Assembly (NCBI GenBank): GCA_944391395.1
Contig: CALXTI010000001.1
Location: 82,065 to 146,064, forward strand
Direction: 5' to 3'
Length of the DNA: 64,000 nt
DNA from: an uncultured Alphaproteobacteria bacterium
Lineage (GTDB): Bacteria; Pseudomonadota; Alphaproteobacteria; RF32; CAG-239
A program made the position numbers and the translations under genes. Shown in pieces: positions 42,457-51,956 of this stretch; the first letter of the stretch is position 1; the number at the start of each line of letters is the position of its first letter. The notes below the pieces were generated by a model. It made no database searches. It was not told the origin of the DNA and was given only the letters and a program-made list of their open reading frames with translations.

Positions 42457-43755
42457 GTGAAGGTGTCTAATAAGACCATGTTAAATAAATTGCAGGATAT
42501 ATGGAAGATTTACGGTAACCGCACCATGCTGGCGATGACGGCGCTGGGCTTTGCCAGCGGTTTTCCGTTTTTGTTGGTCTTCAGCACGTTAAGTTTGTGG
42601 CTGAAAGACGCGGGATGGACTTATGCGGCTATCGGCGCTTTTTCATTGGTCAAAATTCCGTACGCATTTAAATGGTTGTGGTCGCCGTTGTTGGATAATT
42701 TGAAACTTCCTTTGTTGTGGCGATTGGGACGTCGCCGCAGTTGGGCGCTTTTGATGCAAGTTTTGCTTGGCTTTTTTATTGTCGCGATGGCCGGTGTCGA
42801 CCCGGCGCAAAGCGCGGCGGCAATGTGGGCGTGGGCTTTTGCCGTGAGCTTTGCTTCCGCGTCGTTGGATATTGTTTTGGATGCGTACCGGGTAGAAACT
42901 TTCCAGCGTCAGGAAGACGAACAAGCCGCCGGCGCCGCCGTGTTTGTTTTGGGTTATCGTTTCGGTTTGATTTTTTCGGGTGCCGGAGCTTTGTGGCTGG
43001 CTGATTTTTTGAGCTGGAACACGGTTTATTTGTTGATGGCCGGCGGGGTCGCGGTCGGACTTGCAACTATTTTGCTTGTTCATGAACCTAAAACAGATTT
43101 TAAATATGCTGCTTACGATAATCAATCCGCAACCAAAAGAATTAAAGAGTTTTTTGCGGCGGCGGTTAAAAACCCGATTGTTGATTTTATTAAAAAACCG
43201 CATTGGCTGATGATTGTCTTTTTGATTTTTATTTATCGGATGGGTGATGCTTATTTTGCGCCGATGGCTTTTCCTTTTTATGACGATATGGGTTTTAGCA
43301 AAACCGAAATCGCTTATGTCATAAAAATTTATGGCATGGCGGCGGCAATCGCGGGCGGTTTGTTCGGCGGGGTCATGCTTAAAAAAACAGGGCTGTTTAA
43401 AGGGCTTTACGTTTGCGGCATCATACAGGGGTTGACGACGTTGTTGTTTGCGTTTCAGGCTATGGCGGGGCATAATTTATGGCTTTTGACCGGCGTCATC
43501 ACACTGGAAAATTTTTCGTCCGGTATGGCAACGGCGGCTTTTGTGGCGTATCTTTCTTCTTTGTGCAACGTGCTTTATACGGCAACGCAATATGCTTTGT
43601 TGTCTTCGTTGATGAGTTTGGCACGCGATGTTTTTGCCGCCACAAGCGGCATGTTGGCGGAAGTTGTTTCCTGGCCGGTGTTTTTTGTTATCGCGGCGAT
43701 GTTCAGCCTGCCGGGAATATGGGTCGTGCGGTGGTTGTGGAAAAGGCAGAGATAA
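42457..43755 (+). CDS. ampG: muropeptide permease AmpG-like MFS transporter, 432 aa
   Basis: Twelve transmembrane segments of the major facilitator fold. The AmpG signature is clear: ALGFASGFPFLLVFSTLSLWLKDAGWTYAAIGAFSLVKIPYAFKWLWSPLLD, then RRSWALLMQ and DIVLDAYRVE. AmpG imports GlcNAc-anhydroMurNAc peptides from the periplasm for murein recycling. The partner genes mpl and ldcA lie near 60 kb. The start may be GTG 42457 or ATG 42478; the ribosome site does not decide. Confidence 0.88.
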   Translation: MKVSNKTMLNKLQDIWKIYGNRTMLAMTALGFASGFPFLLVFSTLSLWLKDAGWTYAAIGAFSLVKIPYAFKWLWSPLLDNLKLPLLWRLGRRRSWALLMQVLLGFFIVAMAGVDPAQSAAAMWAWAFAVSFASASLDIVLDAYRVETFQRQEDEQAAGAAVFVLGYRFGLIFSGAGALWLADFLSWNTVYLLMAGGVAVGLATILLVHEPKTDFKYAAYDNQSATKRIKEFFAAAVKNPIVDFIKKPHWLMIVFLIFIYRMGDAYFAPMAFPFYDDMGFSKTEIAYVIKIYGMAAAIAGGLFGGVMLKKTGLFKGLYVCGIIQGLTTLLFAFQAMAGHNLWLLTGVITLENFSSGMATAAFVAYLSSLCNVLYTATQYALLSSLMSLARDVFAATSGMLAEVVSWPVFFVIAAMFSLPGIWVVRWLWKRQR

Positions 43756-43821
43756 TTATTTGTTTGTCAAATGAAGAAAAATGAGTTAAACTAAAAAAAG
43801 TTTTCAGGTCGGAGTTTTGAA

Positions 43822-45072
43822 ATGTCGGCTGCTGATAAAAAAACATTCAATATTTCAGGGATGCGCAACAAACTCAAGTCGTTGCGCGAAGAAGATATTG
43901 ATGTTGAAAAAATGTATGAAAACAGTTTTTCATGGCAGGCCATATCTCAAGCAACGGGCACACAGGCGTCTTCGCCCAGGATTCCTTTGCAAAACGATGA
44001 TTTTAATTTCAGCGGTAAAGTTTTGTACGGGGGACAATATAGCGGCGAAGATTTGCGCAAAGCCGTTTTTTCGGGCGCCGATTTGCGAGAAACGAATTTT
44101 TCCGATGCCAAATTGGACGGGGCGGATTTTTCCGGTGCGGATTTGTCCGGCGCTAATTTAAGCGGCGCATGCCTGAACGGCGCGGTTTTTTCCGGTGCAA
44201 AATTGCGCGGAACGAATTTTACCGGCGCTAAAATGAACGGCGTTGTTTTGGTCGACGCCGATATTCAAGACGCAATTTTGCTTGATGTCGAGATGGACCG
44301 ATTGGCCATTGAGGAATTGCAGGCTTTGGTGGAATTTCTGGCGGTTTATTATCCGCATAAGTTGAATTTGCGCCGCATGAATCTGACTTTGTTGGATTTT
44401 TCGCGAATAGATTTAAGCATGGTTGATTTGCGGGGCGTTGATTTTACCGGGGTTGATTTTACCGGTGTGAATGTTTTTGAACTGGATTTGAGCGAATGCA
44501 TTATTAGTCCCGAACAAATAGCGCAAGCTTTGGGGCGCATGCCGACGCCTAAAGAACTTAAACAAATTTTGGCGCCGAAAAAGAAAAGAAAGAAATTCAG
44601 AGGTCTTGATTTTACGGAGTTTTTTGACGGACGAGGCACCGCCGGTGTTTGGGATTTGACCAAACATCCGGGGATTACGGTAGCACAATTACTCAAATCG
44701 GGAAAACAGATTTATAACGCCGTGGTGGGTCGGCCGGAACCGAAAGATGAAGAAATTTTGGAACAATTCCGTTATGTTCGCGACGGAAAGCAAGATGAAC
44801 AAGCCAAAGAACATAATGAACAAATGCGAAAGGCTATCGAAAAACACAAACAGGAAATTATGGCGGCACGGGCGGAAAAACAGGAAGAACGGCCGCAGAA
44901 GCAGGTGGATATAACCGATTATGCCGCTTATGAACAGGCGCTGAAACGCGAACGGGAAGAAAAATTGCGCAAAGCTAAAGAAAATTATGAAAAAAGTAAA
45001 GTTTTTGAACAAAACGTTTCAGATAAAATATCCATGATGCGCAACAGAGGACAGCGTGAACGCGGCGGGTAA
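43822..45072 (+). CDS. pentapeptide-repeat protein with charged coiled-coil tail, 416 aa
   Basis: About ten pentapeptide repeats of the A(D/N)LxX type lie at about 72-155 (DLRKAVFSGADLRETNFSDA and onward), a short non-repeat helix, then a second block at about 190-225 (LDFSRIDLSMVDLRGVDFTG). The repeats form a right-handed beta-helix. The C-terminal third is a Glu/Lys/Gln-rich helix likely to be coiled coil. No signal peptide. Family function is varied (structural, DNA mimicry, effectors). CGGAG lies 7 nt before the start. Possibly a transcription unit of its own. Confidence 0.8.
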   Translation: MSAADKKTFNISGMRNKLKSLREEDIDVEKMYENSFSWQAISQATGTQASSPRIPLQNDDFNFSGKVLYGGQYSGEDLRKAVFSGADLRETNFSDAKLDGADFSGADLSGANLSGACLNGAVFSGAKLRGTNFTGAKMNGVVLVDADIQDAILLDVEMDRLAIEELQALVEFLAVYYPHKLNLRRMNLTLLDFSRIDLSMVDLRGVDFTGVDFTGVNVFELDLSECIISPEQIAQALGRMPTPKELKQILAPKKKRKKFRGLDFTEFFDGRGTAGVWDLTKHPGITVAQLLKSGKQIYNAVVGRPEPKDEEILEQFRYVRDGKQDEQAKEHNEQMRKAIEKHKQEIMAARAEKQEERPQKQVDITDYAAYEQALKREREEKLRKAKENYEKSKVFEQNVSDKISMMRNRGQRERGG

Positions 45073-45236
45073 ACCGGTGAATAAAATCATTATATCTGAA
45101 AATAAAGGTTGTTGAACGCAAAATTTGTGGTATTATCTCCTTGTTTTATTCCGGCGAATCGCAATGATAATCGTTGCGGTTGTCGGAATATTTTGGCTTA
45201 TGAAGCTCTAAACAGGATTAAACCGGCGCAAAATTT

Positions 45237-46562
45237 ATGGAAGATACGTTGTTTTCAAATCAGGTCAAAAGGCCTCTGGCTGACCGTCTGCGTCCCCGCA
45301 CCTTGGACGAGGTGGTCGGACAGAACCACTTGGTCGGCAAAGATGCACCAATCGGACGGATGCTGGCAACCGGTAAAATTACTTCTTTTATTTTATGGGG
45401 ACCTCCCGGATGCGGTAAAACCACAATCGCCCGTTTGATTGCCGAACATACCAATCTTTATTTTGAACAAATTTCGGCCGTGTTTTCAGGCGTGGCTGAT
45501 TTGAAACGCGTGTTTCAATACGCACAGGAGCGCCGTGCCAATCAGGGCAAGGGGACGCTGTTATTCGTTGATGAAATCCATCGTTTTAACAAATCGCAAC
45601 AAGACGGTTTTTTGCCCTATGTGGAGGACGGCACGGTGATTTTGGTGGGTGCGACGACGGAAAATCCCTCGTTTGAGCTTAATGCCGCGCTTCTTTCGCG
45701 TTGTCAGGTGTTTGTGCTTAATCGCCTGACGGCTGATGATTTTGAAGTGTTGCTGCAACGGGCGGAAAAAGAGATTGGCAAAAAACTCCCGGTCGACGAT
45801 GAGGCGCGCCGATTGATGAAAGACACAGCCGACGGCGACGGACGTTATATCCTTAATTTGGCGGAAAGCGTGTGGGCGTATGCCAAAGACGGTGAAATTT
45901 TTGATAAAGACAGTATTATCAACGTTATTCGTTCACGGGCGCCGGTGTATGACAAGGGGCGCGACGGACATTATAATCTGATTTCAGCCGTGCATAAATC
46001 TTTACGCGGCACGGATGTGGACGCTGCTTTGTATTGGGTGGCGCGTATGCTGGCTTCGGGCGAGGATCCGCGTTATATTTTGCGGCGTTTGATACGTTTT
46101 GCGGTGGAAGATGTGTCTTTGGCAGACCCCAATGCGGTAACACAGGCTTTGTCGTGTGCCGAAGTGTATGAGCGGCTCGGCTCGCCGGAAGGAGAGCTCG
46201 CCATTATGCAGTTGACGGCTTATCTGGCAACGGCGCCGAAATCGGCAGCGGTGTACAAGGCTATGGACAAGGCTTTTGCGTTGGCAAAAAAAACCGGTTC
46301 ATTGATGCCGCCGAAACATATCTTAAACGCGCCGACCAAACTGATGAAACAGCTGGGTTATCATGATGGATATATTTATGATCAAGATTTGGATGACGGT
46401 TTTTCCGGACAGAATTATTTTCCGGACGGAATCGACCGAGTCAAACTTTATTATCCGGTGGAACGAGGTTTTGAGCGCGAAATAAAAAAACGGGTGGATT
46501 ATTTTGATAATCTGCGCCGCGAAAAAAACAAACAGAAAAACAAAGGAAAAAATAATGACTGA
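45237..46562 (+). CDS. rarA: replication-associated recombination protein RarA, 441 aa
   Basis: A clamp-loader-like AAA+ ATPase: Walker A WGPPGCGKTT (about 57-66), Walker B LFVDEIHRFNKSQQD and sensor 1 GATTENPSFELN, then a C-terminal tetramerisation domain (ALYWVARMLASGEDPRYILRRL). RarA (MgsA) acts at stalled forks with SSB. The start ATG at 45237 lacks a very strong ribosome site, but the N-terminus LADRLRPRTLDEVVGQ is the family's. Overlaps the next gene by 8 nt. Confidence 0.94.
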   Translation: MEDTLFSNQVKRPLADRLRPRTLDEVVGQNHLVGKDAPIGRMLATGKITSFILWGPPGCGKTTIARLIAEHTNLYFEQISAVFSGVADLKRVFQYAQERRANQGKGTLLFVDEIHRFNKSQQDGFLPYVEDGTVILVGATTENPSFELNAALLSRCQVFVLNRLTADDFEVLLQRAEKEIGKKLPVDDEARRLMKDTADGDGRYILNLAESVWAYAKDGEIFDKDSIINVIRSRAPVYDKGRDGHYNLISAVHKSLRGTDVDAALYWVARMLASGEDPRYILRRLIRFAVEDVSLADPNAVTQALSCAEVYERLGSPEGELAIMQLTAYLATAPKSAAVYKAMDKAFALAKKTGSLMPPKHILNAPTKLMKQLGYHDGYIYDQDLDDGFSGQNYFPDGIDRVKLYYPVERGFEREIKKRVDYFDNLRREKNKQKNKGKNND

Positions 46563-46860
46563 TTATAATCACGTTCTGCTGGTCAGTTCTGAAACGGCAG
46601 AAAAACTTTCAGATGAAATCATCACTCATGCCGGTGCTTATGGCGTCGCTGTCGTTGTCAACGATGAAAACGGCCTGACGCCGTTGTCAAAAGATTTTGT
46701 GCCGGAAGAAGTGAGCCGGCTCAATGCTGTTTTGCCCAAAGGAGTTGACGCCCGCAAAGCAAATGGCATTTTGCACAAGCTTTCCTATCGGGTTAAAAAT
46801 ACCGGTTCGGATAAATCACTTGCAACCAGCAAAGAAAATTCAGCCATACAGCAGCGATAA
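46555..46860 (+). CDS. small hypothetical protein, 101 aa
   Basis: The start is ATG 46555 with AAAGGA upstream inside the end of rarA; it is translationally coupled to rarA and ends 9 nt before rluC. Soluble alpha/beta, with a variable C-terminus rich in Ser/Lys. The segment VLLVSSETAEKLSDEIITHAGAYGVAVVV looks like a small ligand- or protein-binding fold. Family not recognised; a rarA/rluC operon accessory. Confidence 0.55.
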   Translation: MTDYNHVLLVSSETAEKLSDEIITHAGAYGVAVVVNDENGLTPLSKDFVPEEVSRLNAVLPKGVDARKANGILHKLSYRVKNTGSDKSLATSKENSAIQQR

Positions 46861-46869
46861 GGAAACAAA

Positions 46870-47811
46870 ATGCCCGGCGTTACATTTGTCAAAGTCAAGT
46901 CTGAAGATGACGGAATTCGTTTGAACCGGTGGTTTTTGAAAGAATATCCGTCTTTGTCTTTAGGAAGGTTGCAAAAATTGTTGCGTACCAAGCAAATCAA
47001 AGTGGACGGGAAAAAAGCCGAGGCAAACCTGCGCTTGTCGGCCGGACAAGAAATCCGGCTGCCGCCGCTGGACAATGAAAAAGCCGTTAAGAATGAGAAA
47101 ATTTTATCTAAAACCGATGTTGATTTTATCCGCTCGCTGGTCTTGTTTAAAGACGAAAATATTATCGTTTTGAACAAACCGTCCGGTATTGCCGTGCAAG
47201 GCGGGACAAATACGACAAGACACATTGACGGCATGTCGGATGCTTTGATGTATGATTTGAATGAACGGCCAAAATTGGTGCATCGGATTGATAAGGACAC
47301 CAGCGGAATTTTGGTTTTGGCGCGCAATCGCCACTATGCCGAAATTTTGACTAAGGCTTTTCGCGAACATGAGTTACGAAAAACTTATTTGGCGCTGTGT
47401 GTCGGTTTGCCGCCGAAAACATCCGGCGAAATAAAAGCACCGTTGGAAAAAATCGGCGAGAAAATGCAGGTCGTGGCGGATGGGCAAAAAGCTGTTACGG
47501 AATTTAAGGTTCTGGATGCCGCCGGTGAAAAATTTTGTTTAATCGCAGCCGAACCTCTGACCGGCAGAACGCACCAAATCAGAGCGCATCTGGAATATGC
47601 AGGCTGTCCGATTTTGGGTGATGACAAGTATTTCGGCGCTAAACGTTGTCGGCCGCAGGGTTTAAGTGCAAAACTGCATTTGCATGCTTATCAAATTGAT
47701 TTATCTTCGGTATATCACAAAAAGTTTGTTGTAAATGCGCCGTTGCCGGATTATTTTAAAGATGATGTCAAGTTTCTGGGGTTGAATTTTAAGGAGCATA
47801 GAGGTCAATGA
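46870..47811 (+). CDS. rluC: 23S rRNA pseudouridine synthase RluC-like, 313 aa
   Basis: An S4 RNA-binding domain (RLNRWFLKEYPSLSLGRLQKLLRTKQIKVDG) is followed by the RluA-type catalytic domain: IIVLNKPSGIAVQGG, VHRIDKDTSGILVLAR with the catalytic Asp, and LTGRTHQIRAHLEYAGCPILGD. S4 plus catalytic core suggests RluC or RluD; RluC fits length and spacing, but sequence alone does not fix the target uridines. AAGGAAAC precedes the start. Overlaps the AsmA gene by 4 nt. Confidence 0.88.
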   Translation: MPGVTFVKVKSEDDGIRLNRWFLKEYPSLSLGRLQKLLRTKQIKVDGKKAEANLRLSAGQEIRLPPLDNEKAVKNEKILSKTDVDFIRSLVLFKDENIIVLNKPSGIAVQGGTNTTRHIDGMSDALMYDLNERPKLVHRIDKDTSGILVLARNRHYAEILTKAFREHELRKTYLALCVGLPPKTSGEIKAPLEKIGEKMQVVADGQKAVTEFKVLDAAGEKFCLIAAEPLTGRTHQIRAHLEYAGCPILGDDKYFGAKRCRPQGLSAKLHLHAYQIDLSSVYHKKFVVNAPLPDYFKDDVKFLGLNFKEHRGQ

Positions 47812-49952
47812 AAAAACTGTTGAAAGGTGTTTTTTGGACAATCATTCTCTTGTTGCTGATTGTGTTTGTCGGTGGGTTTGTATTTATTAAGACGTTTGAT
47901 TTGAATAAATACAAATCGTATGTGGAAAATATTGTATATGAGCAGACCGGTCGGAAATTGTTACTTGCGGGCGATGCCGGGTTAAAAATATCATTGATGC
48001 CGACGGTTGTCTTAAATGATGTAGCTTTTGACAACGCTCCTTGGGCGGCGGAACCGAAAATGGTAAAAGCAAAAAGTGTGGAAGTGGCGGTTTCGGTGAT
48101 GCCTTTGCTGCATAAAGAGGTGGTGATAGATACGGTGAATTTGATTGAACCGGAAGTATATTTGGCCATCAATGCCGCCGGTGAGGCAAACTGGGAATTT
48201 TCCAAACCGCAAACGGCAGCTGAAAAAACGTTGGTTGAAGAAACAATCAAAACGGAAGTCAAACCCACGGCGATGCCTACGGTTGAGGCGCCGGATTCTG
48301 CTTTGCCGGTTGCAGATGCAGCACCTTTACTGGCGGGTTTTTTGGCTAAACGAGTTAATGTAGAAAATGCCCGACTGGTTTATCAAGACATGGCTACAAA
48401 TACCGTTACCGATTTGCAGATTAATTCTTTAACTTTGCAGTCCGAAAACATGGACGCCGACTTGGACATTGTTTTTGATCTGGTCTTTAACGGTGAAGAG
48501 ATTTCCGGTACGGCAACCGCCGGTTCCGTTAATGCAATTTTGCAAAAAGCCAAAGAATATCCTCTGCAAGCGGACGTTACGGCGTTCGGCGCAAAAGCCA
48601 AAGCGGACGTTGTGTTAACGAATATGATGACAAATCTTGGTTTTAGCGGGTCGGCAAAATTGCAAAATCCGTCCGGAAATTTCGGAGCGCCGGAAGTTTC
48701 TTTAAATGTCGGATTTTCAGGAACGCCAAAAAACATTGCACTTGAAATAAATTCGCTTAATGTGGCGGGAAATGTTATCAGCGGTATGGCCGATGTAGAC
48801 TTAAACGGTGCAAAACCCAACATAAATGCGGTTTTGCAAAGCAATGTTCTTAATGTGCAGACCTTGACCGCCACCCCGGTAAAAACAGCTTCTTTGGCTT
48901 TGATTCCGGCGGCAGCGGCGGCGGAATACGTTCCGGATACCGCTTTGGATTTGGCGGTGTTGGACAGTGTCAACGCCAAGGCGCAAATCAATGTCAAATC
49001 TTTGATTGTTAATCAGGAACTGACTTTGGAAAATGTTGCTGCCAATGTTGTTTTGCAAAACGGCAAATTGAGCGTTTCTCCATTATCGCTTAATGCCGGC
49101 GGAGGAGTTGTCAACGGTGCGTTTTCAATAGAAAAAAATAACAATGTTTTTGCTTTGAACTTAACCGGAAAAGATGTTGTTTTGCAAAATTTGTGGAAAG
49201 GTTTAACGGCTACGGATGCGGGAACATTTGGAATTATCTCGGGCGGAGATGCCATCATTTCTATTAAACTGAACGGACAAGGGGCGACGTTGCGCCAAAT
49301 GGTTGAAAGTTTGGACGGCCAAGTAATTGCCATTATCGGCGAATCCAAAATTCAAACCGGTGCTTTGAAATATCTGACCGGGAATTTTGCAACCCAGTTA
49401 CTTAAAGCGTTAAAAATTGATAAACAGAAAAAAAATTTGGAATTAAGCTGTGCGGTGGTTCGTGCCGATATCGGCAACGGGAAAGCTGTTTTCCCCAAAG
49501 GTATTGTTTTTAATTCCAAACAGTTGGCAGTTGTCAGCGACGGAGCGGTTAATCTGAAAAACGATAAGATTGATTTTACACTCAATCCGTTTAACGGCAA
49601 GCTGGCTGATACCAATGTGGTTCAGGCAATTTCTTCCATGATTAAAATTGCCGGCACGGTTGAACAACCCAAAATAGCCATTGATGATTCTGCGGTGATT
49701 AAGAATGTGGTTGGCGTGGCTGCCGCCGGACCTGCGTTTTTGGGTTCGCAAATGATGCTTGATGTTGACGAATCGCCATGTTATACGGCTTTGAAAGGAA
49801 CGGCGTATCAAGATATGTTTCCGGCGCCGAAAGGGGCAAAGGCCGCCGGACAAGGTGTTTATCAGGGAACAAGCGATGCAATTTCAGACGGTGTGGATGC
49901 ATTGAAAAATACGGCAAAAGATGTGTTGAATTTGTTTAAAAGAAAGAAATAG
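47808..49952 (+). CDS. AsmA family protein, 714 aa
   Basis: An N-terminal transmembrane helix (VFWTIILLLLIVFVGGFVFI) is followed by an AsmA N-terminal domain (DLNKYKSYVENIVYEQTGRKLLLAGDAGLKISLMPTVVLNDVAFDNAPW), a long beta-rich middle and a C-terminal AsmA_2-type domain (GDAIISIKLNGQGATLRQMVESLDGQVIAIIG). These bridge-like proteins move phospholipid between inner and outer membranes. The length is normal for the shorter alphaproteobacterial AsmA. It overlaps rluC (ATGA) and lies 2 nt before the next gene. Confidence 0.85.
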   Translation: MKKLLKGVFWTIILLLLIVFVGGFVFIKTFDLNKYKSYVENIVYEQTGRKLLLAGDAGLKISLMPTVVLNDVAFDNAPWAAEPKMVKAKSVEVAVSVMPLLHKEVVIDTVNLIEPEVYLAINAAGEANWEFSKPQTAAEKTLVEETIKTEVKPTAMPTVEAPDSALPVADAAPLLAGFLAKRVNVENARLVYQDMATNTVTDLQINSLTLQSENMDADLDIVFDLVFNGEEISGTATAGSVNAILQKAKEYPLQADVTAFGAKAKADVVLTNMMTNLGFSGSAKLQNPSGNFGAPEVSLNVGFSGTPKNIALEINSLNVAGNVISGMADVDLNGAKPNINAVLQSNVLNVQTLTATPVKTASLALIPAAAAAEYVPDTALDLAVLDSVNAKAQINVKSLIVNQELTLENVAANVVLQNGKLSVSPLSLNAGGGVVNGAFSIEKNNNVFALNLTGKDVVLQNLWKGLTATDAGTFGIISGGDAIISIKLNGQGATLRQMVESLDGQVIAIIGESKIQTGALKYLTGNFATQLLKALKIDKQKKNLELSCAVVRADIGNGKAVFPKGIVFNSKQLAVVSDGAVNLKNDKIDFTLNPFNGKLADTNVVQAISSMIKIAGTVEQPKIAIDDSAVIKNVVGVAAAGPAFLGSQMMLDVDESPCYTALKGTAYQDMFPAPKGAKAAGQGVYQGTSDAISDGVDALKNTAKDVLNLFKRKK

Positions 49953-49954
49953 CA

Positions 49955-50452
49955 ATGGACTATGATTGGAAGAAAATTGAAGAAGATATTCGTCAGCACA
50001 GGGAAGAACTGATAGATCGTTTGGTTGTTTTTTCTCTTAATGATGTTTTGTTGTTTTGGAGCAGTGATGAAAAACTAAAACAAGAACAAGAAAAAAAATG
50101 GGCGCCGATTATTCATTGGGTTGATGAAACCGTCAATGCCAGATTCAAAACAACTTCCGGTCTTGAAACTCCGTCGGTCAACGCTGAAACGACACTCGAA
50201 TTAAAAAAGTATATTAACGGTATGTCAGACAAGGAATTGGCGGCATTTTATGTCGCGGCGCTGAATATGCGTTCGGTGCTTTTGGCGTTGGCATTAATCA
50301 AAGGCCGGATTAACGCCAAACAAGCTTTTGAACTGTCAGAATTGGAAGAATTGTATCAGATACAAAAATGGGGAAAAGTTCCCGAAGCGGAAAAACGGCG
50401 GCAAAATTTGCAAAAATGTATTGCCGCGGCAGAACAGTACTTGAAACAATGA
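49955..50452 (+). CDS. ATP12-family F1-ATPase assembly chaperone, 165 aa
   Basis: The C-terminal pattern ALALIKGRINAKQAFELSELEELYQIQKWGKVPEAEKRRQN matches the ATP12 hallmark (large-small residue run, then AF-LS-L-E-YQI-KWG). WAPIIHWVDETVNARF at about 50-65 also fits. ATP12 binds the free alpha subunit of F1 during ATP synthase assembly and is known in mitochondria and Alphaproteobacteria. It lies between the AsmA and acylphosphatase genes and overlaps the latter. The N-terminus is shorter than usual. Confidence 0.88.
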   Translation: MDYDWKKIEEDIRQHREELIDRLVVFSLNDVLLFWSSDEKLKQEQEKKWAPIIHWVDETVNARFKTTSGLETPSVNAETTLELKKYINGMSDKELAAFYVAALNMRSVLLALALIKGRINAKQAFELSELEELYQIQKWGKVPEAEKRRQNLQKCIAAAEQYLKQ

Positions 50453-50736
50453 AAGAAATATATCTGAAAATCAAAGGCAGAGTGCAAGGTGTCGGTTTTC
50501 GGTACTGGGCCGAACGTCAGGCAAAACAAATCGGCGATATTTCCGGCTGGGTGCGTAATGCCGAGGACGGCAGCGTCGAAATTTTTATGCGCGGCCAAAG
50601 CGACAAAGTTGAACAAATGGTGCTTGCCTGTTATCAAGGGCCGTGGCTGGCCAGAGTTGACAATATTGATTTTTTGCCGGAGAGAACAAATTTTTTTCTG
50701 CCGCCGATTGAAGATGGTGTTTTTGAAAGAATATGA
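50449..50736 (+). CDS. acyP: acylphosphatase, 95 aa
   Basis: The start is ATG 50449, overlapping the preceding stop (ATGA); a longer frame to 50368 runs through the ATP12 gene and is not believed. The signature GRVQGVGFRYWAERQA with the catalytic Arg, and GWVRNAEDGSVEIFM with the catalytic Asn, are intact. It hydrolyses acyl phosphates such as 1,3-bisphosphoglycerate or carbamoyl phosphate. Length is normal. Confidence 0.93.
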   Translation: MKEIYLKIKGRVQGVGFRYWAERQAKQIGDISGWVRNAEDGSVEIFMRGQSDKVEQMVLACYQGPWLARVDNIDFLPERTNFFLPPIEDGVFERI

Positions 50737-50797
50737 TATTGTTTCTTAAAATATGAAAAATATGCCGCTCAAAATGTTGCGGCGTTGAATTGAAAAA

Positions 50798-50825
50798 AAA
50801 GCTGCTAGAACAGCAGCTTTTTTAC
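50798..50825. terminator. bidirectional terminator
   Basis: AAAGCTGCT and AGCAGCTTT pair around AGAAC, with T-runs on both sides. It lies between the convergent acylphosphatase and 50822-51091 genes. Confidence 0.8.
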
Positions 50826-51091
50826 ATTTCCTGAAAAACCGAAATGGATGTTTGGCCTCCGGCTTTTATTTCGACCTCGTCGCCAATCCGGTGTTTGCGA
50901 TGGCAAGCGATGAGGGCGACACAGATTTTGCCGTTTTTGACATACTCGCCGATCCAGATGTTTTCTTCGGCGGTTTTGTATATTAAAACGGCGACGCCTT
51001 CTTTCATCGGCGTTTTAATACGCGGAACGAATCCCGTTAAGACTAAAAGCGTGCAGAAAATAATAAATACTGCAAAGAAAAACCAGTCCAT
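50822..51091 (-). CDS. small membrane protein, possibly NfeD-like, 89 aa
   Basis: One N-terminal transmembrane helix (WFFFAVFIIFCTLLVLTGFV) is followed by a small beta domain (GVAVLIYKTAEENIWIGEYVKNGKICVALIACHRKHRIGDEVEIKAG), whose final G-x-V-E-I pattern is like an OB-fold NfeD C-terminus. A weak match only. It is transcribed alone, opposite to its neighbours. Function unknown. Confidence 0.5.
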   Translation of the reverse strand: MDWFFFAVFIIFCTLLVLTGFVPRIKTPMKEGVAVLIYKTAEENIWIGEYVKNGKICVALIACHRKHRIGDEVEIKAGGQTSISVFQEM

Positions 51092-51314
51092 ATTATGATA
51101 ATTTTAGAGTAATACAATCAGTGTTTTCATCATAAAAAAACAGGTTTAAAAGGTCAACAAAAAAACTTGGTATATTTTTGCGATTTTTTGTATCGGAAAG
51201 CAAAATTAAGAAAATCTATTGGGATTTTAAGAGAACATATATTGGTACTTTACAAATAAAAAATTTTTTCCGATAGTATAATTAAATTGTTTATGAATAA
51301 TCGCGGAGGCAATG

Positions 51315-51881
51315 ATGTTATTTCCTAAACAAAAACTACAAGGGGAAAGAATTGTTTTAATCAAGGCTAAAAAAAGTTTTAAAATGGCAAAGCTTCATAT
51401 TGCAGAGGTGCAAGATAGTCTTCCTGAACTTTCGCCTTGGCTTAATTGGGCAACACCGAAATACAAGATTGAGGACAGTTACGAGTATTTACTTGATTGC
51501 GAGAAAAAATGGAAAGAACGAGTTGATTTTACTTATGTTATAGCCACAAGAAAAATTCCTTTTATGGGGACAATTTCGGCTACGGTTAATGAAAATAATA
51601 AACGTGTAGAAATCGGATATTGGATATCTACTAAATATGCGGGTAATGGTTATATGCAAGAAGCTGTTCTACTGCTTGAAAAGGAATTTTTTGGTTTGGG
51701 TTTTAATCGGATTTTTATTCGTACGGATGTTTTGAATACTAAATCTGCTAATGTCGCAAAAAAATGCGGATATGTTTTTGAGGGCGTTTCCAGACAAAGC
51801 TTGTGGGTGGTAGCAGAAAAAAGGTATGCGGATGTAAATTTTTTTTCCAAACTTAAAAGTGAGTATGTCGGGAAAGAATAA
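51315..51881 (+). CDS. GNAT acetyltransferase (RimJ/RimL type), 188 aa
   Basis: The GNAT fold is clear: VEIGYWISTKYAGNGYMQEAV holds the acetyl-CoA pyrophosphate loop (Y-x-G-N-G), followed by an IFIRTDVLNTKSANVAKKCGYVFEGV segment typical of RimJ/RimL enzymes that acetylate protein N-termini. GGAGG lies 5 nt before the second ATG (51315), which is preferred over the ATG at 51312. The gene is strongly AT-rich compared with its neighbours, which suggests recent acquisition. Monocistronic with a strong terminator. Confidence 0.8.
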   Translation: MLFPKQKLQGERIVLIKAKKSFKMAKLHIAEVQDSLPELSPWLNWATPKYKIEDSYEYLLDCEKKWKERVDFTYVIATRKIPFMGTISATVNENNKRVEIGYWISTKYAGNGYMQEAVLLLEKEFFGLGFNRIFIRTDVLNTKSANVAKKCGYVFEGVSRQSLWVVAEKRYADVNFFSKLKSEYVGKE

Positions 51882-51905
51882 ATTTATAATCGGATTTTGT
51901 AATAT

Positions 51906-51938
51906 AAAAACCCTGAAATTTTTAATTTCAGGGTTTTT
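51906..51938. terminator. bidirectional terminator
   Basis: AAAAACCCTGAAATT pairs with AATTTCAGGGTTTTT around TTT. It separates the GNAT gene from pnp, which converge. Confidence 0.9.
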
Positions 51939-51956
51939 ACAGATTATAACATCAGA

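Noticed and set aside
42643..43473. Minus-strand frame of 276 codons opposite ampG
   Set aside because: Antisense shadow of the transporter gene; no start signal and a biased basic composition.
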